Positions 32,064 to 41,296 are shown, counted from the first letter of the stretch. The stretch is DNA of 64,000 bases from Paenochrobactrum pullorum (GCF_041929845.1 NZ_JBHEEH010000003.1:139739-203738), one strand, 5' to 3'. Program-made: numbers and translations. Notes: generated by a model from the sequence alone, not told the origin.

Positions 32064-32992
32064 GCGGTTTCTCCTTTATGCTTGGATTTAACAAGGCCGA
32101 TCAATCCTTTTGGCAGGAAAAAGATCACGCCAAGCAATGTGGCCCCGACAATCATGTTCCATGCATCGGTAAAGCCTGCGGCCAATGTGTGAACGATTTC
32201 AAGGAAAACCGCACCAACAATAGGGCCGGCAACGCCACCAACACCACCAAGAACGGCAACCAGCACCAGATGGCCTGAATTTGTCCAGTAAGCCATATCG
32301 GGGAGAACATGACCGATAGTCATTGCGGCAAGCGAACCGCCAATGCCAGCCAGAAACGCTGAGACCGTATAGGCCACCAGCAGCACGCCACGCACCGGCA
32401 CACCTAAATATTCAAGGCGAATTTCATTAGTGTGGACGGCAGAGAGAGCTTCACCGAGCGGACTTTTCAGATAGGCATGTACACCAATACCAACGATAAT
32501 CATTATGACGATGGAAGCGTAAAACAGGAAGTTTTCAAACTGTGATTTTTCCATCAAAGTGCCAAAAACGGTAGGTGCTGCTACGCGCAAACCGTCTGTG
32601 CCGCCGGTAAAACCATAAAACTTCGACAAGAGCGAATAAAACACCATCGAGATTGCCAGATTAAGCATGGCGAAGAAGATAGCGCGATAACGCACAATGA
32701 AAGCGCCGATTAAAAGTCCTGCCAGAATGGAGACGAGGCCAGAAATAATCAGTAGGCCGAAGAAGTCGGTAATGCCGTAATCTCTGGCTAAAAATGCCGT
32801 TGCATAGGCACCAACCGCAAAGAACATGGCATGACCGAGCGAGATCAAGCCGCCACGCAGCAAAATGGCAACGCCGAGGGCGGCCAAGCCTTTGGCGATG
32901 GCGAGGGTTAAAATGAATTCAAGCCACGGGAACATTAAAGCGGCAATGACAAGCGCGATTATGGCTGCGGCGCCTGCGAGCAAAATACGCAT
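32060..32992 (-). CDS. Branched-chain-type ABC transporter permease (LivM-like)
   Basis: Inner-membrane permease of 310 aa with about nine hydrophobic segments; LLRGGLISLGHAMFFAVGAYATA near residue 44 and GGVGGVAGPIVGAVFLE near residue 248 are LivM signatures. Pairs with the LivH-like permease encoded 3 bp upstream. Confidence 0.9.
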   Translation of the reverse strand: MRILLAGAAAIIALVIAALMFPWLEFILTLAIAKGLAALGVAILLRGGLISLGHAMFFAVGAYATAFLARDYGITDFFGLLIISGLVSILAGLLIGAFIVRYRAIFFAMLNLAISMVFYSLLSKFYGFTGGTDGLRVAAPTVFGTLMEKSQFENFLFYASIVIMIIVGIGVHAYLKSPLGEALSAVHTNEIRLEYLGVPVRGVLLVAYTVSAFLAGIGGSLAAMTIGHVLPDMAYWTNSGHLVLVAVLGGVGGVAGPIVGAVFLEIVHTLAAGFTDAWNMIVGATLLGVIFFLPKGLIGLVKSKHKGETA

Positions 32993-32995
32993 GGA

Positions 32996-33895
32996 TCAGA
33001 TCTTTCTTGTCGAAGAGGAGCCGAACAAACCGTAAGGCCGAACCAAAAGTACAAGGAGCATCACGAGATAAGGAGCAACGGCATCGAGTTCCGGCGCATA
33101 ATAAATGGCGAATACTTTTGCCAATGCGACAATGACGGCTGCAACTGCGGCACCTTCAATTTTGCCCAAACCACCAATTGCAACAACGGCAAAAGCAAGC
33201 ACCATGGAATCTGCACCTAAGCCCGGTGAGACACCGGCTTGCGGGGTGGTCAGGGCACCGCCGAGCGCTGCCAAAAAGACACCAAGACTAAATGCAATAA
33301 TGAAGACACGGTTGGTGTTGATGCCAAGCGCCTGTGCAATTTCGCGGTCTGCCACAACGGCTGCAATCAGGCGGCCGATACGGGTGTGGCCAATGAAAAT
33401 GCGAAGGCCGAAAATAAGCAGCACTGCCAAAGCAATCAGCAAAAGCTGATAATTGAGATAAACGACATTGCCAATTTCAATGCTGCCGAGCAGCTGCACG
33501 GGCGTATCTTCATAGTAAGAATTCACGCCGAAAACGATACGCTGCAAATCTTCCAGAATGAGAAAGAGGCCAAAAGTGACAAGGATCTGAACAGCCTCGG
33601 ATTTACCATATGTCCAGCGGATAAAAGTGCGCTCGATGACGGGGCCGAAGATCGCGGCCACAAGTGCAGCACTGAGAAACAGCGCCACAAAGGTCAGCCA
33701 TGATGGCAGGCCAATGCTGATAATCCAGAGGCTTAGCGATGCAGCGGTATAAGCGCCAATGGAGTAAAAACTGCCATGCGCCACATTTAAAACCCGCAGA
33801 ACACTGAAAACAAGCGTCAGACCAACTGCCACAAAAAAGATAAGGGCAGCGTTGGCCAAACCGTCAACAAGCAGCGGTATAAGTGTTTCTAACAT
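32996..33895 (-). CDS. Branched-chain-type ABC transporter permease (LivH-like)
   Basis: Permease of 299 aa; AVGLTLVFSVLRVLNVAHGSFYSIGAY is the LivH signature near residue 20 and AIGGLGKIEGAAVAAVIVAL lies near the C-terminus. The ATG at 33895 has GGGATC upstream; a longer frame adds only unconserved residues. A 13-bp hairpin separates it from the binding-protein gene. Confidence 0.9.
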   Translation of the reverse strand: MLETLIPLLVDGLANAALIFFVAVGLTLVFSVLRVLNVAHGSFYSIGAYTAASLSLWIISIGLPSWLTFVALFLSAALVAAIFGPVIERTFIRWTYGKSEAVQILVTFGLFLILEDLQRIVFGVNSYYEDTPVQLLGSIEIGNVVYLNYQLLLIALAVLLIFGLRIFIGHTRIGRLIAAVVADREIAQALGINTNRVFIIAFSLGVFLAALGGALTTPQAGVSPGLGADSMVLAFAVVAIGGLGKIEGAAVAAVIVALAKVFAIYYAPELDAVAPYLVMLLVLLVRPYGLFGSSSTRKI

Positions 33896-33935
33896 TTTTA
33901 AAGATCCCACACGTTGCGCAAACAAAATGCGCCGG

Positions 33936-33969
33936 TTTCATGCGGGCTGGTTTTTAAGCCCGCATGAAA
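33936..33969 (-). other. Intercistronic hairpin between binding protein and permease genes
   Basis: Perfect 13-bp stem TTTCATGCGGGCT/AGCCCGCATGAAA, 8-nt loop, no T-run on the minus strand. Hairpins here often lower expression of permeases relative to the binding protein. Confidence 0.6.
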
Positions 33970-33979
33970 GACGTGATCA

Positions 33980-35281
33980 TTATTTATAAGAACCGGGTTG
34001 TGGTAATTTGGCAGGCAAGTCGGCCGCTAAAGTGCTGATCCAAGCAATCGGATCTTGACCGACAGGCGGCATCAGATCGCTGCCTTTATAGCGTACCAAT
34101 TCAGCAATGACCGGCACATTATTATCGGCAGATTTGGCGGTGATACCGACTATCTGATCAACAACACCGTCATTGTCTTCACGGGTTTGCATGGTGCCGG
34201 TAAGGGTAGTGACTTCGCTGTTTTTCATCGCTTGTGCCACTTCTTCACGGCTTGGCCATTGGCCGCCATTGGCTTCCATCGCACGTTCATAAGCTTTTTG
34301 AACATAGATGAAGCTGTTTGCCATTTTAATGGCAGGGAAAACAGGCCATGAGCCGAATTTTTCTTTATAGGCTTTGGCAAATTCAACGGTTTCAGCATTT
34401 GCAGCAGCATCCGGTGAGTTCCACCAGCCGTCACCCAGCACGCCGATGATGACACCTTCAGGAATATTGACGTTTTGGAGGGATGATTCACCCAGTGCCA
34501 GCACCACTTGGCTGGATTTGAAAAGACCACGCGGTGATGCTTGGCGCACGAAATTGTCCAGATCGCCACCCCAAAGATTGGAGAAGATCACATCCGGTTT
34601 GGCGGCAGTGAGGCGGGAAATTTCGGTCTGGAAAGTGCCGGAGCCAAGTTTTGGAAACAGCTCTGCAACCACTTCAACATCTGGTTTGAATGCCTTCATG
34701 GCAGCTGTGAAAATGGCCGCTGCATCATGGCCGAAGGAATAATCCGGATTGATGATGGCAATGCGTTTAACGTCAGGCTTTGCTGCAATCAGATAGGCCG
34801 CATAGGCGACAAACTCCGGAACGGTATTGCCGTTGGGACGGAAGAAGAACGGATGTTTATCTTTTAAATACAGCTGATGCGTATCGCAATTCCAGCCGAT
34901 GGTCGGGATTTTCATCTGATCGGTAACAGGTGCCAAAGCCATGCAATTGCCGCTGGAAAGGGCTGCGATCATCACCTGATTGGCCTGATCGCCCGCAAGT
35001 TTGCGAAATTCTGCAATCACGCCTTCGGTGCCTTGACCTTCATCTACATAGGTGGCTTTGAGCGGAACACCGCCAAAACCGCCTTTTGCATTGATGCGTT
35101 CGATCATCAGCTCGGCAGCATTGCGGCCCGGCATGCCGTAGGCTGCAGTTGCGCCGGATGTGAAACTGAAAACACCGACACCAACGGATGCGGGCTTTTC
35201 CTGCGCATACGCAGCTGTTGCCATGACAGACGCCATAGCAAGCGCGGTAAGTGCAGATCGCACAAGATTAATCTTAAACAT
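33980..35281 (-). CDS. Branched-chain-type ABC transporter substrate-binding protein
   Basis: Periplasmic type I binding protein of 433 aa with a Sec signal peptide (cut after TAAYA near residue 27). Family features: GRNAAELMIERINAKGG near residue 54 and ALSSGNCMALAPVTDQMKIP near residue 109. The ATG at 35281 follows GGGGG; a longer frame upstream has no conserved sequence. Related proteins in aromatic and amide catabolic loci bind aromatic acids or amides, which fits the hydroxylase, cupin and amidase genes further along. Confidence 0.88.
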   Translation of the reverse strand: MFKINLVRSALTALAMASVMATAAYAQEKPASVGVGVFSFTSGATAAYGMPGRNAAELMIERINAKGGFGGVPLKATYVDEGQGTEGVIAEFRKLAGDQANQVMIAALSSGNCMALAPVTDQMKIPTIGWNCDTHQLYLKDKHPFFFRPNGNTVPEFVAYAAYLIAAKPDVKRIAIINPDYSFGHDAAAIFTAAMKAFKPDVEVVAELFPKLGSGTFQTEISRLTAAKPDVIFSNLWGGDLDNFVRQASPRGLFKSSQVVLALGESSLQNVNIPEGVIIGVLGDGWWNSPDAAANAETVEFAKAYKEKFGSWPVFPAIKMANSFIYVQKAYERAMEANGGQWPSREEVAQAMKNSEVTTLTGTMQTREDNDGVVDQIVGITAKSADNNVPVIAELVRYKGSDLMPPVGQDPIAWISTLAADLPAKLPQPGSYK

Positions 35282-35489
35282 TTGACCCCCTAGTGGTTTA
35301 TCCAGAGCGGATATAATCCGTCTGGCAACTTGCAAATTGCGCGGCCGGATCGAAACCACCACGATAGGTCATGCTTTTTCCCGATCATGAGCTGATCCTC
35401 CCATCAAACATTGCCGGCGCCCTCATCCTACCCAGAGCATGCCGGTATGTGGTTTTCATGATTGCTTAAATGTCTGTGATATGCAAGAT

Positions 35490-35523
35490 AAAACTACAGT
35501 GAAATATCACTGACGTTAGTTTT
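35490..35523. promoter_or_regulatory. Nested inverted repeat in the divergent promoter region
   Basis: CAGTGA-AATA-TCACTG (35497-35512) nested inside AAAACTA (35490-35496) and TAGTTTT (35517-35523). It lies between the binding-protein gene and the DUF2848 gene. The local GntR protein (36387) is the likeliest partner. Confidence 0.5.
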
Positions 35524-35590
35524 ATTCATTCATACCATTTCCTGCGACCGGAAAATTCGATCAGCACAAGCAGGGGGGAGTCGAGAACAA

Positions 35591-36277
35591 ATGACAATGC
35601 TTCAAATGGCTGTTGTCAGCCAAGATGGACGCCAAGACATTGAAATTGAAGTTAAAAATTTAATCATTGCGGGCTGGGCAGGCCGCAACAAGCAAGCTAT
35701 GGAAGAGCATATCAAAGAGCTGGAAGAGCTCGGTGTTGCTCGTCCTGCTTCCACGCCCACCTATTATCGTGTGGCTGCCGCGCGCTTAACAACGGCTCCG
35801 ATAATTGAAGATACCGGTACTGCGGGCAGTGGTGAGGTCGAATCTGTGATCTTTGCCCATCATGGTAAACTCTATGTGGGGCTTGCATCCGACCATACCG
35901 AACGCGAGGTGGAAACCTATGGTGTGACCGTTTCAAAGCAAATGTGCGACAAGCCGGTGGCTTCTACCGTCTGGCCTTTTGACGAAGTCAAAGACCATTG
36001 GGACGAGATGATTTTGCGCAGCTTTGCCACCATTGATGGTGAGCGCGTTCTTTATCAGGAAGGCTCGATTTCCGGGCTTTTGGCACCGCTTGATCTGATC
36101 GCGGGTTATAGCGATGCCGGTAAACTTGCTGATGGCACTGCCATGCTTGGCGGTACCATGCCTGCAATCGGCGGCATCCGTGCTGCCACACGTTTTGAAG
36201 GGGAGTTGGAAGATCCTGTTTTAAAACGTAAAATCAGCTTCAGCTATGATGTGTTAACACTTCCTGTGCTGGGATAA
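35591..36277 (+). CDS. DUF2848 family protein
   Basis: A 228-aa protein of the DUF2848 family, whose fold resembles fumarylacetoacetate hydrolases. Seen: IIAGWAGRNKQAMEEHIKELEELG near residue 26, TPTYYRVAA, a VGLASDHTERE acidic/His motif near residue 98 and GGTMPAIGGI near residue 183. A FAH-like lyase/hydrolase acting on a ring-cleavage product would fit between the hydroxylase, cupin and amidase genes nearby. Function has not been shown for the family to my knowledge. Confidence 0.75.
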   Translation: MTMLQMAVVSQDGRQDIEIEVKNLIIAGWAGRNKQAMEEHIKELEELGVARPASTPTYYRVAAARLTTAPIIEDTGTAGSGEVESVIFAHHGKLYVGLASDHTEREVETYGVTVSKQMCDKPVASTVWPFDEVKDHWDEMILRSFATIDGERVLYQEGSISGLLAPLDLIAGYSDAGKLADGTAMLGGTMPAIGGIRAATRFEGELEDPVLKRKISFSYDVLTLPVLG

Positions 36278-36386
36278 TAAAAGCTGGCCAGAATCAGCTG
36301 TTCAACCGACAGTGACAAGCAAAGAATATTGCTTGTCACCTTTAAGCCAAAGCTTTGCGTTCGGGCAAAATAGCAGAGATCAAGAC

Positions 36387-37085
36387 ATGACTACGGATAT
36401 ATCAGATAAAACCACAAAAACTGCATCTGCACCCAAGCGCAGACGCAAAGACCCCGTAGTTTCACTTCGGGAAGTCGCCTATCAAGCGATTAAGCACCGT
36501 ATTATTACTTGTAATCTGAAGCCAGGCGAGGTGTTGAGCGAAGGGCTTTTAAGCGATGAGCTCAATATTGGCCGCACGCCAGTGCATCAGGCGATTGACC
36601 GTCTTGCCAGCGAAGGGCTGATTGATGTCATTCCGCGCAAAGGCATCATGGTGACACCTATCAGCTTGCACGAGATTTTCGATATCATCGATGTGCGTTT
36701 GATTAATGAAGCCTATTGCGTGCGTCAGGTGGCAAAACTTGCCGATGCGCCTGACATTAAAAAGCTTGAAACCAATCTGAATGATATGTGGAAGGCGGCC
36801 AAATCGCGCAATATTGAAGCGATGATGAATTTGGATCGTGAGTTTCACGGACTGTTATCCGCGACATCCCGCAATACGATTTTACCCGATATTATGGGCA
36901 ATCTGCACGACCGGTCCACGCGTTTGTGGTTTATTTCGCTGCGTTCAAACGAGCATCATGTGCGCGTTTGTGAACAACATGCAGCAGTGATTGAAGGGAT
37001 TAAAGCCCATGATGAGGATGCGGCCGAACAGGCGATCCGCGACCATATCGAAGCATTTAGGGAAAATATCACCCGCCAGTTTTAA
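36387..37085 (+). CDS. GntR/FCD-family regulator
   Basis: A 232-aa repressor. Winged helix: LKPGEVLSEGLLSDELNIGR then TPVHQAIDRLASEGLIDVIPRKG (residues ~46-90); the FCD domain follows, with metal-ligand candidates in NLDREFHGLL near residue 155 and HRD-type segment DHIEAFRENI near the end. The N-terminal tail is rich in Lys/Arg/Thr. The ATG at 36387 is preferred since conserved sequence starts soon after. It follows DUF2848 and is convergent with the amidase gene; it probably controls part of this aromatic locus. Confidence 0.85.
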   Translation: MTTDISDKTTKTASAPKRRRKDPVVSLREVAYQAIKHRIITCNLKPGEVLSEGLLSDELNIGRTPVHQAIDRLASEGLIDVIPRKGIMVTPISLHEIFDIIDVRLINEAYCVRQVAKLADAPDIKKLETNLNDMWKAAKSRNIEAMMNLDREFHGLLSATSRNTILPDIMGNLHDRSTRLWFISLRSNEHHVRVCEQHAAVIEGIKAHDEDAAEQAIRDHIEAFRENITRQF

Positions 37086-37101
37086 CCCCTCCATCTTTGT
37101 T

Positions 37102-38451
37102 TTATTGGAGCTGGCGCAATTGTGCTTCAACGGCACGGGCAACGGACAACAACCAGTTATCCTGACCGTTTCCGGCTGAAAGCATCAGGCCGACTGGTGC
37201 ATTATCCGCCTCATGCACCGGCAGCGAAATGGAGCAGCCATCCAGCATATTGATCAATGTAGGATTGCGTAAAAGTGCCAAATTGGCTTTGGTGAAAGCA
37301 TCACCATCATCAAGTGCCGAAATTTCCGGTGCGATCATTGGCACGGTCGGCATCGCAATCACGTCGAATGGTGTGATCTCGTGTATCACTTGGTCAATGT
37401 AATCGCGACGCATCTGGAGAATTTCAATATAATCCGAAGCAGTTTGTTCATGTGCGCGCATCAGGCGTGCACGAACGCGTTGATCGTAGAGATCGCCATG
37501 TTCCGCCAATAAGTCTTTGTGCCATGTATAGGCTTCAGGTGCCGGAAAACCGCCTTTGCCATTAATCTCAGCCAAAATATGGAAAGCCTTCAGCTCAATC
37601 GGGATGATATGCGCGCCAGCAAGGCCCAGCTTTTCTAAAGCTTTTTCAAAAACAGTAGCAACATATGGCTCGATGCCGTCAAAGACGACACTTTGCGGCA
37701 CGCCAATGCGCAAGCCTTTCACATCAAGGTCAATCAGCGCCTCATTTTCGCTGCCGCTCATCAGCTTGTGCAAAATAGCGCAACATTCAACACTATTGGC
37801 CAAGGGACCAATGGAATCCAGCGTAGTGGAAAGCGGCAAAGCGCCTTGTGAGGGAACGCTTGAAGCGGTTGGCTTATAGCCTGTCAGGCCACAAAGTGCC
37901 GCCGGAATACGGCAAGAACCGCCGGTATCCGAACCGATAGCAGCGGCTGCCATTTCATCAACAACAGCAACAGCAGCACCGGAAGACGAACCGCCCGGAA
38001 TGCGCTTTTTATGGCGCTCATACGGATTGGCCGGTGTGCCATAATGCGGGTTGATGCCAACGCCGGAAAAAGCAAATTCGGTCATATTATTCCGACCGAT
38101 AATAATAAAACCGGCAGCTTTCAGCCGTGCAATTGCAGCTGCATCTTTTTGTGCAGGCGCAGCATCGGCCAGCACTTTGGAACCCGCCGGTGTTGGCTCC
38201 CCTTTGAGATCAAAGAGGTCTTTAACCGCCAAAGGTATTCCTGCAAAAGGGGAAGCATGCAAACCGGCCGCGCGTAATTGATCGGCCGTAGCAGCAGCAG
38301 CGCGCGCTTTTTTCGCGTCAACTTTGATGAAGGCGCGTGCACCTTCACCCTGTGGGTCTGAAATGCGGGCAAGACAGGCTTCAGTCAATTGGACAGATGT
38401 AGTGACACCATTTTCCAGATCAGAGGCTAATTGTGATAAAGTTGCGCGCAT
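37102..38451 (-). CDS. Amidase-signature family amidase
   Basis: Hydrolase of 449 aa with the full Ser-cisSer-Lys triad: Lys in LAVKDLFDLKG near residue 76, GGSSSGAAVAV near residue 152 and the nucleophile region IGSDTGGSCRIPAALCG near residue 173. It cleaves an amide bond, releasing ammonia or an amine. It is preceded by a cupin and flavin monooxygenase genes in the same direction, so it may act on an amide formed or imported in the pathway. GatA is unlikely without GatB/C. Confidence 0.88.
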   Translation of the reverse strand: MRATLSQLASDLENGVTTSVQLTEACLARISDPQGEGARAFIKVDAKKARAAAATADQLRAAGLHASPFAGIPLAVKDLFDLKGEPTPAGSKVLADAAPAQKDAAAIARLKAAGFIIIGRNNMTEFAFSGVGINPHYGTPANPYERHKKRIPGGSSSGAAVAVVDEMAAAAIGSDTGGSCRIPAALCGLTGYKPTASSVPSQGALPLSTTLDSIGPLANSVECCAILHKLMSGSENEALIDLDVKGLRIGVPQSVVFDGIEPYVATVFEKALEKLGLAGAHIIPIELKAFHILAEINGKGGFPAPEAYTWHKDLLAEHGDLYDQRVRARLMRAHEQTASDYIEILQMRRDYIDQVIHEITPFDVIAMPTVPMIAPEISALDDGDAFTKANLALLRNPTLINMLDGCSISLPVHEADNAPVGLMLSAGNGQDNWLLSVARAVEAQLRQLQ

Positions 38452-38490
38452 TTTTAATAACTCTCCCCGCAGTGAACATATGTTTATTGC

Positions 38491-38519
38491 AGTGCTTCCG
38501 ACACAATGCCGGAAGCACT
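38491..38519. other. Intercistronic hairpin between cupin and amidase genes
   Basis: Perfect 10-bp stem AGTGCTTCCG/CGGAAGCACT. On the minus strand no T-run follows, so transcription probably reads through to the amidase. Confidence 0.5.
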
Positions 38520-38526
38520 TTGTTTT

Positions 38527-38907
38527 TTATACCGGATCGAAATAATGAATTTCGAGCAGCATGCAGCCGTTTTCAGATTTGAAAGGGCCATGTGGCGCAT
38601 GCGGCGGACGGCAAGCATAGGTGTTTGGCGGATAGCTCACGCCACCTTCGCCATTAGCATCATTGCCCACTGTCAGATCGCCTGACAAGAGGTAAACCTC
38701 TTCCCAATATTCATGCTCGAAAGGTGCAGTGGTATAAACACCGGCATCAAAACGCAGTAAACGGGTGCGCGAGCCGCGATTGTTAACCTCATCCAGCGCA
38801 CCGGAAATGATTTTCTGTTTGATACCTTCAGGATAACCTGCCGGAACTTCCCAGCCGCTCGACATATCAAGTGTGTGGAACTCGTCATGAAGCTTGTTAA
38901 CAGCCAT
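38527..38907 (-). CDS. Single-domain cupin protein
   Basis: A 126-aa beta-barrel protein. Cupin motif 1 is PFEHEYWEEVYLLSGDLTVG near residue 62 and motif 2 is PPHAPHGPFKSENGC near residue 101, giving a metal site of His and Glu residues. AGGAG precedes the ATG at 38907. Located between an HpaB-type hydroxylase and an amidase, it may be a small ring-cleavage dioxygenase or an isomerase. No closer function is recognised. Confidence 0.8.
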   Translation of the reverse strand: MAVNKLHDEFHTLDMSSGWEVPAGYPEGIKQKIISGALDEVNNRGSRTRLLRFDAGVYTTAPFEHEYWEEVYLLSGDLTVGNDANGEGGVSYPPNTYACRPPHAPHGPFKSENGCMLLEIHYFDPV

Positions 38908-38931
38908 TTTTGTCTCCTTGTTTGAAAGGGG

Positions 38932-38953
38932 CACCGGCGCTTAAACGCCGGTG
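38932..38953 (-). other. Intercistronic hairpin between hpaB-like and cupin genes
   Basis: Perfect 8-bp GC-rich stem CACCGGCG/CGCCGGTG with a 6-nt loop, no T-run. One of three such hairpins in this locus. Confidence 0.5.
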
Positions 38954-38994
38954 ATTTTAGAAAGACTTCTGCATTTGCAGCAAGTCTGGCCTCA

Positions 38995-40482
38995 TCAGGC
39001 TTTGCTTACCGCTGCAAGACTGTCTTCCAGCGTGTAAGAATTCATAATGCCGTCAACGACGCGCTCGGCTGATGACCAGTCATAGGTTCTGAACGAGTGG
39101 TTTTTGGTGACGAAAGTCGCACCCGCATAGAACATTTCATACTGGTGATGGCGGGAACCGAATTCAGAGCCAACCGCATCCCAGGCGAGCTTATAAAATT
39201 TAACGCGCTCTCTGGAGGATGCTGCCGGTGACTGTTGGGTTTTGTCAATCAGCTCTGCCAGTTCCGGATTGCCGAAATCTTCAACCGAAGACGGCAACAT
39301 GATCATGCCGCCGCCAGCCAGTTCACGTAAAGTATTGAGGATTTTCGGGTAAAGCTGCTGGGTAAGAACCTGTGCGCTGTAAAGGGTTGCAGCATCTGGC
39401 ACAAAATATTCACCGGCAAAATGACCTTTGGCTTCCATACCCGCAACCATTGAATCCACCATGGTGACTTCTGCTGCCAGCTGACCAAGCATTTCACGCA
39501 CCTGAGGGAACTGGGAAATACCGTTAATGTCGGTGGTTTTCTTAGCAATACCAATCAGAAAACGCAGTTTTACCGCCAAACGGATCATCGCCTGATAGTT
39601 CTGGTAGACATGTGCAGGTGTGGCATGGAACTGCTTGGCACACATAGCGACATCGCCATCGATAAAGACACGCTCCCAAGGCACTTTCACATCGTCAAAA
39701 TAAAGCACTGCATCGTTTTCATCAAAACGGCTGGCCAAAGGATTGTCAAAAACAGAAGGTGCTGCCTGCTCATAGGACTTGCGCGACATGATTTTGAGGC
39801 CTTTTGCATTCATCGGAATAGCAAAAGAAACCGCATAAGCTTCTTCACCGGCCTTCATCGGCTGGATGCAGGTGACGAAAACTTCGTTGGCAACAACGCC
39901 GCCGGTTGCCAGCATTTTGGCACCGCGAATGGTAAGTCCTTCGTCATCACGCGCTACCACACCGGCCGTCAAAAACGGATCAGCCTGTTCGGCTGCGTTT
40001 TTCGAGCGGTCGGCCTGCGGATTGATGATGACATAGGTCAGATAAAGGTCATTATCGCGGGCATATTGGTAGTAATTGGCAAGGTTTTGCGCAAATTTCG
40101 CGTTATATTCTTCAAAAACCGGCAACCCCATATACATACCGGCAATGCAGGATGCGACGTGATCAGGCGCGCGACCTAAGAAACCGCCATGAATTTCTGT
40201 CCAGCCTTCAAGACCGGCACGGCGCTTTTTCAGCTCTTCATAGCTTTTCGGCAATTCCCAAATACGATTGGCCCGATGACCTTCAGGTGTGACATAGGTC
40301 ATCAGGTCTTCGTTTTCCGGCGCCTTGGCAAAGTCAAAAATCTGTTTGACCGATTGTGCTACATTTTTAAATGCCGGATGCGTGGTGACATCGTCAACGC
40401 GTTCGCCGTTGATGAAAATCTCGCGGCCATCACGCAGGCTTTCCAAATGCTGCTGACCAGTCTTTGTACCTTTTTGAGACAT
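38995..40482 (-). CDS. HpaB-family FADH2-dependent aromatic hydroxylase
   Basis: Oxygenase of 495 aa, the usual size of 4-hydroxyphenylacetate 3-monooxygenase large components. Seen: RAPDHVASCIAGMYMGLPVF near residue 98, HpaB-like TYVIINPQADRSK near residue 144, TGGVVANEVFVT near residue 187, VPWERVFIDGD near residue 264. It hydroxylates a phenol-type ring ortho to the OH, using FADH2 from the reductase encoded just upstream. Final substrate uncertain: no HPA meta-cleavage genes (hpaDEFGH) are nearby, so another phenolic or N-heterocyclic compound is likely. Confidence 0.85.
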   Translation of the reverse strand: MSQKGTKTGQQHLESLRDGREIFINGERVDDVTTHPAFKNVAQSVKQIFDFAKAPENEDLMTYVTPEGHRANRIWELPKSYEELKKRRAGLEGWTEIHGGFLGRAPDHVASCIAGMYMGLPVFEEYNAKFAQNLANYYQYARDNDLYLTYVIINPQADRSKNAAEQADPFLTAGVVARDDEGLTIRGAKMLATGGVVANEVFVTCIQPMKAGEEAYAVSFAIPMNAKGLKIMSRKSYEQAAPSVFDNPLASRFDENDAVLYFDDVKVPWERVFIDGDVAMCAKQFHATPAHVYQNYQAMIRLAVKLRFLIGIAKKTTDINGISQFPQVREMLGQLAAEVTMVDSMVAGMEAKGHFAGEYFVPDAATLYSAQVLTQQLYPKILNTLRELAGGGMIMLPSSVEDFGNPELAELIDKTQQSPAASSRERVKFYKLAWDAVGSEFGSRHHQYEMFYAGATFVTKNHSFRTYDWSSAERVVDGIMNSYTLEDSLAAVSKA

Positions 40483-40508
40483 AGTCTCCTCCCTGTAGTT
40501 TCAAAAAA

Positions 40509-41027
40509 TTAGTAATGAGACGGAAGCGGCCATTCAGGCACGTCAATGCGCGGGCCAGTAACGCTGTGATAGCGGCCGCGGAAGAACAGCAAAGGTTCTG
40601 CTTCAATGGCTGATGTACTGAAGTTGACGACGCGGCCTAAGAAAATTTTGTGATCGCCGCCCTCATGACAGGCGAAAGGCTCGCATTCAAAATGCGCAAT
40701 TGCATTGGTGATGCGCGGTACACCTTTATGGCCTTCGGTGTAATGAACGCCAGCCCATTTATCACTGGCTGCACGGGAAAACTGGTTGGAAAGCTTTTCC
40801 TGACCGCTGGCCAGAATATTGACCGTATAGGCCTCGGCTTCTTCAAAAGCGCTCAAGCTATAAGCGTTGACACCGATGCTGAAAAGAATAAGTGCGGGAT
40901 CGAGAGACACCGAATTAAACGATGTCATCGTCATGCCTATCCGCTCACCACTTTTCGCCAATGCGGTCACAATTGTAACGCCGGTGGCATATTCTGCCAG
41001 TGCATTACGTAATTGGCGCTGATCCAT
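40509..41027 (-). CDS. HpaC-like NAD(P)H:flavin reductase component
   Basis: A 172-aa FMN/FAD-binding split-barrel reductase: MTMTSFNSVSLDPALILFSI near residue 32, AYTVNILASGQEKLSNQF near residue 66, GDHKIFLGRV near residue 126. It supplies reduced flavin to the HpaB-type oxygenase whose gene follows after 26 bp. Its promoter carries a near-copy of the operator in front of the MarR gene at 30483. Confidence 0.88.
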   Translation of the reverse strand: MDQRQLRNALAEYATGVTIVTALAKSGERIGMTMTSFNSVSLDPALILFSIGVNAYSLSAFEEAEAYTVNILASGQEKLSNQFSRAASDKWAGVHYTEGHKGVPRITNAIAHFECEPFACHEGGDHKIFLGRVVNFSTSAIEAEPLLFFRGRYHSVTGPRIDVPEWPLPSHY

Positions 41028-41051
41028 GGTTTCCTCCCATTCAGCTATGTA

Positions 41052-41073
41052 ATTTAGCTAATTAATAAAGCTA
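41052..41073. promoter_or_regulatory. MarR operator, copy 2 (hpaC/hpaB promoter)
   Basis: In reverse complement it equals the 30510-30531 site at 19 of 22 positions, with TAGCT and AGCTAA arms kept. It is 25-46 bp upstream of the flavin-reductase start. Confidence 0.7.
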
Positions 41074-41296
41074 TTTTTGTGAGTGTCAATTAGGAAGTGA
41101 TAAATTTTCAATCGTTGAGAGCATAAAAACGTTAGTTGTCTGGAAATTGGAAAAAATCCGGCTTGTAATAAATAATAGAGTTTTGAATCAACCGGCCTAG
41201 TTGATATAAATAATCTGGATCATCTGCCTCATCCGGTTATACATTATGGCAACTTACAGAATATAATTTTTTTATTAAGCTTCAGAGGCTTTTCGA

